From Undaria pinnatifida (lineage: Eukaryota; Sar; Phaeophyceae; Laminariales; Alariaceae), in NCBI GenBank assembly GCA_012845835.1, contig JABAKD010000001.1:5400976-5464975 (forward strand): a stretch of 64,000 nucleotides of DNA, written 5' to 3'. Numbering within the stretch: position 1 is the stretch's first letter; the number at the start of each line of letters is the position of its first letter. Made by a program: the position numbers and the translations under genes. Of this stretch, positions 54,065 to 64,000 are shown piece by piece. The notes under the pieces are model-generated. The model ran no database searches. It was not told the origin of the DNA and saw only the letters and a program-made list of their open reading frames with translations.

Positions 54065-55742
54065 TTCTCAGTTCTGGTACGTTGGAACGATGTTTTGAAA
54101 ACTCGAAAAAAAGTGATAAGAACCCAGTTTTGATGGCGGTGAAAACACACGTTGCCGCACCTGCCTCGACGAACTCTAAAGGACATCAGCGAAGCCAGTT
54201 CGAGAAGAGTTGTCTGTTATTTGTGCGTGCACGGGACCCGTCGGGACTGGCCTTGGTGCCGTGTACGTTGCGCACGGTAGACAAGACAAACGTGGCCGAA
54301 ATGTTGACTTACACAAACATACACACAAACACAGAGAGAATGTTGTTCAAGGCATCCTACCCTCGTATGCGATCCGATATGAAGGGCCTTTTTTCCTTGG
54401 AAAACCAAGAAAAAAAGGCCCAGCGCTGCGCGCTTCTCGCGCCTCATTACAAAGGAGTTTTGCTGCCATTCTGCGGAGCTGGGCTGCTGCCCCTGGCGAC
54501 ATCGAGTCCCCCAAAGGACTGGGATTAGCGTTAGGGTTAGGTACAGTCGTGTTGGTCCGGGAAGACGCGCCATAGTGAAATTGATGCGACCGGTAGGAAG
54601 GTTGTTGCCTGCCCGCGTCCTGAGCAGATATCTTCGGGATGTTTTACCGATTATGAGGCATGACACCGCAGGGGGGGTCGCATACAACGTATTCGGGTGA
54701 TACATCGGGTAGTTGTTTTGGCATTGAAAAATAATCCCCCGGGTGGCATACCCCACGGGGGTTATGTACAATGTCCCGGGTGATACACACCGTCATAGAC
54801 GGTACATTACAACAAATAGCTTTTCGTAGTCTAGTACTGGTATCCGCTTCGCTTTGAGCTTCAAGGCTTGAGAGGGGAAAATAAAAAACGACGAATGAAA
54901 CTGACAATTACAGCGTCTATCACATCAAGGCGAAGGGGCTGCTGGGTTAGAGGGCGATGCTTTCAATATGGGACACTGTCGGACTCCGTCACAAGTATGT
55001 ACGTGGATGTAAGACACGCGCATAGCATTCACTGTCGTAAGCTGCGCGCGCACACTATGATGAGATCCCACTTCTCATTTGTTCTATCGCTGCACATCGC
55101 TGTACATTTGCTCCGAGGATCGTTCACACACAGTACGAAGCTCTCGTATTCCACGTATACAACTACAACTCGCGCGAACCTTGTTGGTGGTACTGGGGGT
55201 TTGGTGTCGAGCTTTCTCTCTGGCTTGAGGGCATCCGATGCATCCACTCATACCCACAAAGAACCGGCATCATCATCATCATTTACTGTACCTGATATCA
55301 AAGTACCAGTACCAGGTACTCGTACGTACGCCCACTGCGAGTACTCACGTACGAGTATCAAAGTGCCGGTCTTCCTTTCCCGTGACCCTCCTGGTACCAA
55401 GTGCCTGGTATTGATTATGGCCTATTGCATGTCATAGGTGGCGCCTGGTATGTGCATTGTTATTGTTCGGTCATTACGCAATCCTTACTTGAGTTGCATG
55501 GCAGACCCGGCTTTTTCTCGCATCGCCATCCACGACATTAAGAAACACGCAACCGCCCATCACTCACCACTACCCACCACCCACCTGTTCAACACTGTTG
55601 TTTTCCTTGTAGGTCTACACATGCATTCTTTACAGCACGTAACCGTTGTGCCGCTCGCGTATTTTTTATAATGTACCTGGTAGTATTAAATATCTCTGTA
55701 CTCGTGTTTGTTTGACTGGTGTGGTGGTGTTTGGTGTTTTAG
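54065..55742. other. No gene recognised
   Basis: Short ORFs only. 54,650-54,790 has inverted CCCGGG/CCCCACGGGGG stretches around a repeated GGGTGATACA. 55,280-55,400 has several ACCAGGTACTCGTACG palindromic stretches. Likely 5' flank or an intron of MPP10. Confidence 0.4.
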
Positions 55743-58700
55743 GAGCTGACCATGGTGCTCCAAGAGCTGTTCACGTTTGCGAGACAAAGCGAGGCGCAAA
55801 GGAAACCTTTTGGTCCCCTGGCGAAGCTCTACGCACAAGGTGACCTGACCGAGAGATGCGTTCAGGCCTTTCATGTTCGTGGTGCTAAATATGATATGTC
55901 ATACCAATGCGTTGATACCCAAGCAGTGTGGCAACATCCGGTGCACTCGTTCAACTGTGAGTCTCACACTCATTTTATTTAGGTACTGTAGTGCCAACTT
56001 GTGGACATTGGTGGAAAACCCATACTCGTACGGGCCGGATACGATGCGGCGTTGCTGTGAATTAGTAAGTGAGTGAGATATGAGAAAAGGCGAGAGTACC
56101 GAGGTCACCGTGATCTAGATAAGGTTTTGGACCGTACGAGGGCTCTGCAGAGTAAAGGATCTGCCCCGTTGCTTAACTTCTCATTCGGTGGTTCAACCGA
56201 CAGCGTTCCACCAAGTGCATGTTGCATGCATGGAGTACTCATTGCATTCAAACGGTGTTTGTTAATCGATTGTTTCCCCGCAAGTGCTTCAACGAATACC
56301 AACGGCTAGCTTACTCTGCGACCTGGTTTATGATATATGATAGTGTTCTTAGTGTAGCTTTACTACAGAGCAATAATACAGAATGGCACTTGGCGTGTTC
56401 GTTGAGCCATACATACGGCATGAAAATTGGATTTACAGGCAGTCAGCCAGGCAGTCAAAAGGTTGATTACCGAACAGCTCCAAACTCGTTTTGATCATGC
56501 TACGATCGTGACATAACCTCATATATCGTGAGATCACTTGACGTGGCTTAGCAGTAGTATTTATGTAGTAGTGGTATTACTATTAGCGGTAGCTGCTGCA
56601 GTAGCAATAGAAGTAACAGCAACAGCAGTAGTAACAGTAGCAGTAGTAGTAATTGTAGTAATTGTAGTAGTAGTGGTGATCATTGTAGTATTTGTAGTAA
56701 TTGTACTAAATGTAGTATTGATAGTGATGCGCCACAACATAAATTGACGTTATACGGGACATGGCATGGCATGACGTGATGTGACGTGACCGTTTTTGTC
56801 AGGGGTCGACAGTGAGTCCATCTGGTCACAGCTGGAGCTAAGGAATGCGCCTCTGGAGAAACACACGCGAAATACTTTAGCGCGTCTTTTGCAAAGCGAG
56901 GACATGTCGGTGAGGAGAAAGAGTGTTCAATGCTTTTTCTTGCAATATTTTAGTTTAAACCACATGCAATATGGCAGCTATTCGCATAGTGTGGCTAGTT
57001 AGGGGCGGCCACCCTTTCTCCACGATTTGATTATATGTACCTGGTAATCGATTAAACCCCTTCAGAACTGCATGAATGTGTTGTGTGTCGTGGGGACAAG
57101 CTTCTTGACATACATACGTGTCGGATAATAGTTGCGGTAGTATGTGGGTTGAGGCAATCGTGGCGTGTACGTGGTGCGGACAATAGTCGAATTTTGTCTT
57201 GTTTCTGATTGGGTAAGCACATAGCATGTCAGCATATGCTCTAGAGTTTCAAGGCATATTTTGTTGTTTAGTAGTGTTAACAGTAGTGCCTTGCCGCGCC
57301 AAATTAACAACCTCAACTTTGCCATCGACGTCATCATGAACGTCAACATACGCACAGCTTTGCTTGTTTGTCGATATATGAAGTGATCACTCATCACTGC
57401 TGTCATGCCATGCCGTCAACATGCGCACACCCCAATACCCGTGGGTTAAAGCACTTGTTGATATTCACGATGAAATCCACGATGCCTCGCGGGTGAGAGC
57501 AATTGTTGTTGATCTATTCACGATGATGTTGGCGGTAATTGGCCCCTGCATCGGTCTTGCGCCCGGTCGGCTCGACAATAGACTCGACAACCATGCCGTC
57601 AACACACGCACACCGCACATCGCCGTTCGTTTGTACCGCGTTACCCGCAGGTAAGAACAACTATCATACTGTAATACTCGTATTTGTTCACAATGAGATT
57701 GATGGTGATTGCACCTTGCGTGTCTTTCACCTGATGGACACGACAATCGACGCGACAATCACTTGGCTGCTGATATCGAGTTCGAGCAATTGTTGTTGAT
57801 GTTCACGACAAGACGATATGCACGATCAGACTTGACGGTGACAATCATTTCATCCTTACGCCTGTCTGTTCCTCATGATGGACACGACCACGGGCACGTC
57901 AATCAGTTGGCAGCCGACATCGCTTCGGACTCTGAAGGCGATCAAAATGGACACCAGGAAGACGGAGGAGGGGATGGTGGTTCTAGTAATAGCAACGCAA
58001 TCAGTGCCGGCGATGACGAGGAAGCTGCCGACAGCAACTTCGACAACGACCCGAGCCTCGACGCCGAGGCGAAGACAAAAGGGAGGGAGGGGGGAAACAA
58101 AACGCTGAAACCGGTATCGAAGGGTCAAGACCACGAGGATGAGGTGTGGACATAATATGTTTTATTGACGTAACCAGATGCCCGTTACCTGGGTAGTATT
58201 TTGTATTTTGTACCGGGTACAGGAATGAGGATGCCGTGTTCGCATTTTGGTGGGTTGCCCCTGTTAGTGCTCGATCCAAAATATGTCCTACAGTAGGGGT
58301 AGATGCGGATGTGTAAAGCAAGTGTTGGTTTTATAGAACTACCCACGAGCCTAAGTGGTCACGTGTAGGCTGTTGGATAGCGCTATATAACCAACATCCC
58401 TGATAAGATGGTGACATGTCTAAGTAGGCTAGTGGGCAGCGCTACCTACGAGCTTGGCCAGCCATAAAGTGGATAATACTTCCTAAAGCCGTATCTCGTG
58501 AACCACTGCGAGTCGGTACTTGAATATTGGATGCCCTGACCTGCCCCCACGATGCAGGTGCAAAGAAAAATGCACGAAAAACGATTAACAGTTTTGGAAT
58601 CCGGCTCGATCTCGCTGACATATCCACAGCAACTAAAAAAAATCAACTTTTAGTGTTTGTACGGACGTTTTGTCACAAAATTCGTATGATAGTAAAATAA

Positions 58701-61700
58701 AAAAACGTCCCCGATCAAGGCGAAAATTGGTGTGGGCAGAGCTGAGGACACAAGAGAAGATCGATATTCGTTGCATTGCCCACTTCGTTGCTCATGAAGA
58801 AATGTGGCCAAAACACGATTTCATATATTAACAAGTAGTAAGAAGAATATAAAAATGCTATTGTCGCCATGCAGCGCTCAGTTTTTAGAATTCGTTCTGA
58901 AAAATTAACGCGTTTATTTGTAACGCACGTTCAAAGTTATTTCATGCTGGGCCATTAATTATTTATTTTTTCCCGAAATGTCATGGCCTTTTGTTTGTCT
59001 TTTTTTTCGGAAAATTGAATGGGTCACATCTCTCGTACACATCAAAAATATCATTGGATGGTCCAGCACGGAATGTGTTGGTTGTTGCGTGAGCAACCCC
59101 TTGTTAAATTTTCCCGTCCAAATGCCTAAAATTCAACGCTGCATAGCCAATCCCCCGTTCTTGCATAGTCGCTCAGCTCGTATATGTTCCAAATAGATAC
59201 CTGGTACGACGTTGTATGATATCAAACCCGTACACTTGACGGATGTGTGTATTTTGTGGAGGTGTTTCAATGCGTATTTCAATGTACGACGTACGTGTGG
59301 CATTTTTGCCCATCTCGGGTTGGTGTGGGTATTTGTGGAACTGGCAACATTGTGTTTCCTTTCTGTCCTTTTTTTCCTTTTTTATCCTCCGGCGGATAGG
59401 GAAAAATAAAGGGAAATGATCAAAGGGGGGTATACCCCCGGGGTTTTAGTCATTAGGGGGTACAAAGTATACACGCCCGCGGAACGTGCCCGCGCTCGCC
59501 CCAAACGGCCTAAAATTCAATTCTGACGCGCGGGCATGACGACCGCAGCCCATGTCGAGCACGCACAATTTATTTTTTTGTCGGGCACGGTATTTGTGCT
59601 AACGAAGCCGCGGCGAAGGAGGGGGCAACCTAATCCCCCCCCTTGACTAAAACGTGGGGGGGTAGCCTATACCCCACAAAATCTACTAAAGTTATCCTCC
59701 ACCCCCGTTTGACTGCAATTTTCCCCCCTTTGACCGAAAACAGTACCCTCGCATGACCGATTATGACGCCTTCAAAAGCCAGTGCAAGTATAGTACGCCC
59801 GACTGCACCTCACCGCCCAACGGCCCGAATAGACCACGAGCGGAACATCCAGTACTCGCGAGTAGCTGCGATCGTTTGTCTCTAAAATTACGGCGAACAG
59901 GAAACAAACAAGACAAAACAAATCTCCAAGGGTAGCCGCAAAGACAAGGGGCAAGTCTATTTGCTTCTTGCTTCTTGCGAAATTTTATCGGAGAACCAGA
60001 ACACAGAATTATGTATACTCTGAAGACGAGTAGGGCCATACGCGGGCAGGTCCTGCCCGACCCGCTGTCCACGGACGTGCTGTGCTCGGCGCTATGTGTA
60101 TGAGCCAGAGCGAACACACGCGCATATCGAAGCATTCACGCCGAAGACTACAACAACGAACGGTATAGCAAGCCTGTGCCCATGCTTGTCGAAGATCAAA
60201 GCAATTGCATCCTCTTATCCATCACCGAGAACGCTACGAAGGTTATCTGATACATGAAAATATGATGAAACACGTACTACAGCAGCAGTAGACAGTAGAT
60301 GCCCTCCTATAGTGCCGGTTGCCCGCTGCAGCTCTTGTGACATCGCCTGACACAATAAATACATGTGTACAACAAGCAGTGTTGGAAGTATCGGGAGTAA
60401 ATGCTTCGATATGTGCGTGTGTTCCCTCTGGCCCATACCATATACATAGCGCCGAGCACAGCACGTCGGTGGACAGCGGGTCGGGCAGGACCTGCCCACA
60501 TACGGCCCTACTCGTCTTAAGAGTAGGATTCTGAGTTCCGGTTCTCCGATAAAATTTCGCAAGAAGCAAGAAGCAAATACTAGATTTGCCCCTTGTCTTC
60601 GCGGCTACCCTTGGAGATTTGTTTTGTCTTGTTTGTTTCCTGTTCGCCGTAATTTTAGAGACAAACGATCGCAGCTACTCGCGAGTACTGGATGTTCCGC
60701 TCGTGGTCTATTCGGGCCGTTGGGCGGTGAGGTGCAGTCGGGCGTACTATACTTGCACTGGCTTTTGAAGGCGTCATAATCGGTCATGCGAGGGTACTGT
60801 TTTCGGTCAAAGGGGGGAAAATTGCAGTCAAACGGGGGTGGAGGATAACTTTAGTAGATTTTGTGGGGTATAGGCTACCCCCCCACGTTTTAGTCAAGGG
60901 GGGGGATTAGGTTGCCCCCTCCTTCGCCGCGGCTCCGTTAGCACAAATACCGTGCCCGACAAAAAAATAAATTGTGCGTGCTCGACATGGGCTGCGGTCG
61001 TCATGCCCGCGCGTCAGAATTGAATTTTAGGCCGTTTGGGGCGAGCGCGGGCACGTTCCGCGGGCGTGTATACTTTGTACCCCCTAATGACTAAAACCCC
61101 GGGGGTATACCCCCCTTTGACCATTTCCCAAAAATAAAGCTTAATCTCACCACAGTTTCATGTATTTTCATACACGTGGTGTATCAATTGAATTCAATTG
61201 CGTTCGCAATCCAGCGCTAGCTGGCGTATCCTTCAGTTCCCGTGGTAGCGACAGCGCGAGCTGTCCCTACCGGCGGTCCCCGTTACTACTCCAGCAGCGC
61301 AAGCGGCCATTGTATACGAAAGCGTGAGTATGTCGACCCGACCTGAACCCGGGGGATCAGGTGCGGTGTAGATAGCTATCGGGAACATCGTCATTCCGGG
61401 TAGTGTGAGACTTGCGCAAGCTCACCCACTATCGAAATCCCCGGCCATGACAAAACAGCCTTTCGCCGAACTTGGTCCAGTTACGGTCCACCCTACCCAT
61501 TCAGGCGTTGGCGCTCGGAATACTGCTATAATCCTATCCTTAAGTACCAGGTACACTATTGATACCGCGGCCGCTGGAGAATTGCCAATAGAAGGAAGAC
61601 AGGAAGACAGTACCACAGGACTTGCTGACTTGCTTTCTCTGGGAGACCTGCCCGACGGAGTGACACCTCGCGATGGTACTCTTCTCCAGACTGCCAAGCG

Positions 61701-62899
61701 CTCACTCTGTTAGCCGCCTGCTACTGTGTAGGGTAGTTCCTGCTGTGTACGATACATTGTTGCACATCACATATCCTACACCCTACACATTTCACGTCTG
61801 TTTTTGGTACGGTGGGATGGGGGTCCAACTTTTATTAATAATAACTCAAGCACACCTCCAACTTTTATTAATAATAACTCGAGCACACCTCACACCAAGG
61901 GAGTCACCGACGTGTGTCCTTCATGAGGATATACACATCATGTACACATCCCGTGGCACGCGCGATCGACCGATCACCCGCAGGTAGCTAATACCATGGT
62001 ATGAGTTTAGACGAAATCCTCGATCACACAGCTTTTGTTGTAGTCGTTTTTTATATTCTCGTATGTTGTCCCGACTACTGACAGAGGATTAAATGTAGAT
62101 GACATATTATACAGATTGTAATTTGCATCATGCTTTGCTCGTGGTCGTTTCCCTTGTACTGGTTTATCCTGGTATAGGCCAAGGACAGGTTTTTCGATGC
62201 CGATGACATGGAAAAATTTGCGGATGAAGGCACCATGGAGGACGATATGGATGGTGAGCTCCGACTATATAGTCAAGATTCTTGATATTGATGATGTCAC
62301 CAAGTTCGGTCATTTCCGAGCGCAGTGCCTCATATCCGGGTATTGTAGCAGGATGTATACATCGCTACTTGTAGTAAACTATTTGGATTTTTCGTGTTGA
62401 TACTACAAATAACGTCATCGTCCACGTTACCTAGCGCGTCGCCGGAAAATGAGCAGTACATTACACTACACTACAGTAGTTTATTGGTTTATACGCCTAC
62501 TGCAAAGTATTGCTGTTGATGTTGCTATCGCTACTACCACCACCGGTATTGCCGCATGAGTTAGTTCCCTTACTGAATCACTTTACGTACTGCTCTCTGC
62601 TCTGTTAATAACGCCTCTGACTAAATATGTACTTGAAGTATTGGTATGTAATAACGCTCGGGCCCGCTGTTTTACATTTGAACAGACGGTATGCTGGACC
62701 AGATGTACGGCGGGGGGGGTGGCGGTGCTTTCCCAGGAGAAGATGCCGAAGTAGAGGAAGACTCGGATAAAGAAGAAGATGCGATGATGGAGGACGCCAT
62801 ACGACAGGATGCCGGCGAGGAGGATTGGGAGGGGAAAGAGGAAGGAGACGACAAAATGGGTGGAGGTATCAACCACAATGATTTCTTCGGCGGTGTAAG
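55743..62899 (+). CDS. MPP10: MPP10, U3 snoRNP protein, five exons
   Basis: Exons: 55,743-55,839, 56,803-56,909, 57,907-58,143, 62,178-62,253, 62,686-62,899. All splice phases agree (1, 0, 0, 1, then 2 outgoing) and all sites are GT-AG. Exons 1-2 read FGPLAKLYAQG then VDSESIWSQLELRNAPLEKH, matching the MPP10 box containing FDxxQIWxQLELQN. Exon 3 is acidic (GDDEEAADSNFDNDPSLDAE). Exon 4 has AKDRFFDADDMEKFADEG, the FF(D/K)xxEMxxF motif of the family. Exon 5 is Glu/Asp-rich and ends NHNDFFGGVR. MPP10 joins the small-subunit processome in the nucleolus and is needed for 18S rRNA maturation. ATG at 55,752 has an ACCATGG context and could be the start, with an intron in the 5' UTR; upstream coding exons are not excluded. 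The C-terminal half lies beyond 62,899, probably outside the window. Exon 3's donor (GTGTGG) is weak. Confidence 0.85.
56565..56725. repeat. (GTA)n microsatellite
   Basis: About 160 bp of imperfect GTA/GCA/ATT trinucleotides in MPP10 intron 1. Confidence 0.9.
59402..59410. repeat. 9-bp target duplication, left (AAAAATAAA)
   Basis: AAAAATAAA precedes the palindromic element; an identical 9-mer follows it at 61,130-61,138. Mutator-like elements characteristically make 9-bp duplications. Confidence 0.85.
59411..61129. mobile_element. Fold-back Mutator-like element in MPP10 intron
   Basis: 1,719 bp. The ends are GGGAAATGATCAAAGGGGGG and the complement of GGGAAATGGTCAAAGGGGGG. The arms (about 59,411-60,150 and 60,390-61,129) are near-perfect inverted copies of roughly 735 bp around a ~240-bp spacer, and AAAAATAAA is duplicated on both sides. 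No transposase is encoded; the repeated 60-codon ORFs are the two arms read in mirror. Long TIRs plus a 9-bp TSD fit a non-autonomous Mutator-like element. It lies between exons 3 and 4 of MPP10. Arms this alike suggest recent insertion or gene conversion between arms. Confidence 0.85.
61840..62060. repeat. Partial copy of the 45.9/51.6-kb repeat
   Basis: GGAGTCACCGACGTGTGTCC, GCGCGATCGACCGATCAC, then TTTAGACGAAATCCTCGATCACACAGC. The same order as in the arm at 51.4-51.6 kb, diverged. Also a direct CCAACTTTTATTAATAATAACTC duplication at 61,828 and 61,859. Within the MPP10 intron. Confidence 0.6.
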
Positions 62900-64000
62900 G
62901 TGAGGTACCGCTAAAGAGTCTATACCGTTCTTGCCTCTTGTCTCGTTTCGCGCCTCGTCTCTCGATTTTTGCCTGTTTGCACCACGCTAACCCCTTCAAC
63001 TTCACCCGGTTTTTATGGGGCAATTACGGGGAAGTAGTATGGAATTACTTCTTTAGTACGCTGGGCCAACATAGTTATACCTGGTAGTTCCTCATAATGT
63101 TCTAGTGCTCTGTACCGTGTCGTTTAGCTGCTGGACTATTTTTCGGGCAAAACCCTGATTCCTGATGTGCTTCTTCGCAGTCTTTAAACGCGCTCGCTTC
63201 AAGCTATTACGCATCATTGTATACTTTCAGGTGGTTGTTCACGAGTGTATCGATATCGAAGCCGTCCTAGGGAGTATATAAACAGTCACTGCTTGCTCTC
63301 GCCATCCTATTGAATACCACCGTTTCTTCGCTTGGCGGAGTATCGCACCGTTAGTACACATGTACTCTTGTATATGGACATCGACCGTGCTTGGCGCACT
63401 ACCTGATATTTGACTTTGGCGTTGATCTGTGCTTGATGCTGATTTTCGTCCGTTTGCTGGAGTACTGCTGTGACGTGGTATCGAGTGTTGAGTATGGCAT
63501 TCACTTGGGTACACAGCTACAACACATTTTTATACCAGGCGGCAGCTATACCTTCTTCTGCCAAAGTTGGCATGGCATGTGATGTCCAATGGTGCCATCA
63601 TCATATCACTAACATGCCTGCTATTAGGCAAGGATAAGGATGCGGGTATGGACGTGTTTGTTTTGTTTCGTTCCTGCCTAATCTCCGTCTTACAGCAGTA
63701 GCACCCGAGTATTTTGCTGATGGTTTTGAATACCCCGTTTCAAACGCTCTGTTATACTCTCTAGTTGGATATTTTACTGGCGGTGCCGCATACGCGACGC
63801 CAAAGCCTCTGTTTTACTCCCTGGTTGCAACCTCCATTATAATCTTGACTTTTGTATCCTCGAGGTTATGCCCAACCGTTTCCTCAAACACAAATAAATC
63901 GCGACAATTGAGGGCAACCCCGACGACTGCTGTTTCCACGATTTTACGCCCAACTCCGACCTCAAACACAGCAAACCGCGACAAAAGAAGGCTCGACGCC
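62900..64000. other. MPP10 intron or 3' flank; no exon found
   Basis: The next MPP10 exon must accept phase 2. Several AG sites were checked (63,180, 63,230, 63,632, 63,697) and each opens into a stop. No other gene is visible. Confidence 0.5.

Noticed and set aside
54525-54545. TTAGGGTTAGG telomere-like motif
   Set aside because: Only about two units; no array, so not a telomere or clear interstitial telomere.
59753-60787. Identical 60-codon ORFs on opposite strands (59,772-59,954 and 60,586-60,768, and their antisense)
   Set aside because: Mirror images created by the palindromic arms; no domain, so not evidence of a gene.
1-64000. CRISPR arrays, bacterial operons, rRNA genes
   Set aside because: No regularly spaced repeats with unique spacers, no Shine-Dalgarno-led gene strings and no rRNA-like sequence were seen.

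Overview
The window reads as transposon-dense DNA from a eukaryotic nuclear genome. Evidence: genes split by GT-AG introns, LTR retrotransposons, Helitrons, long simple repeats, and no bacterial operon structure. The Tudor-like tail on a Ty3/gypsy integrase, OTU-bearing Helitrons, RGG-rich copia elements and large introns fit a stramenopile alga (a brown alga is plausible). That placement is inference.

Layout. 1-4.5 kb: decayed Helitron Rep half on the minus strand with internal tandem duplications. 4.6-5.9 kb: a small TIR element and fold-back repeats. 5.9-12.1 kb: a minus-strand, 5'-truncated Ty3/gypsy element. Its pol carries a cytosine-5 DNA methyltransferase domain between RNase H and integrase; this is the most unusual item here. 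12.1-13.05 kb: a three-copy tandem repeat. 13.08-14.97 kb: last three exons of a plus-strand zinc-finger gene. 15-36.2 kb: a four-deep nest. An internally deleted Helitron is split by copia element A (TSD GAAAA), A is split by copia B (TSD GTCCC), and B is split by an inverted, decayed copia C (TSD AGACG). Removing each insert reopens the reading frame beneath it. LTR pair divergence, counted by eye, falls from about 3% (A) to 1.4% (B) to 0.3% (C), matching the order of insertion.

36.2-54 kb: small host exons on both strands among repeats. These include a TSPPY methyltransferase-like exon, a two-exon minus-strand gene end, a plus-strand gene start at 40,066, a degenerate ~200-bp tandem array at 41.2-42.4 kb, an inverted pair of G-run-bearing repeats at 45.9 and 51.6 kb that brackets a Helitron helicase-OTU fragment, and a broken minus-strand paralogue of the 13-15 kb zinc-finger gene.

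55.7-62.9 kb: five phase-consistent exons of MPP10 (U3 snoRNP protein, ribosome biogenesis). Its 4-kb intron holds a near-perfect 1.7-kb palindrome with a 9-bp TSD, diagnostic of a Mutator-like fold-back element. MPP10 is the only host gene whose function I recognise with confidence. No rRNA, confident tRNA or CRISPR array was seen.
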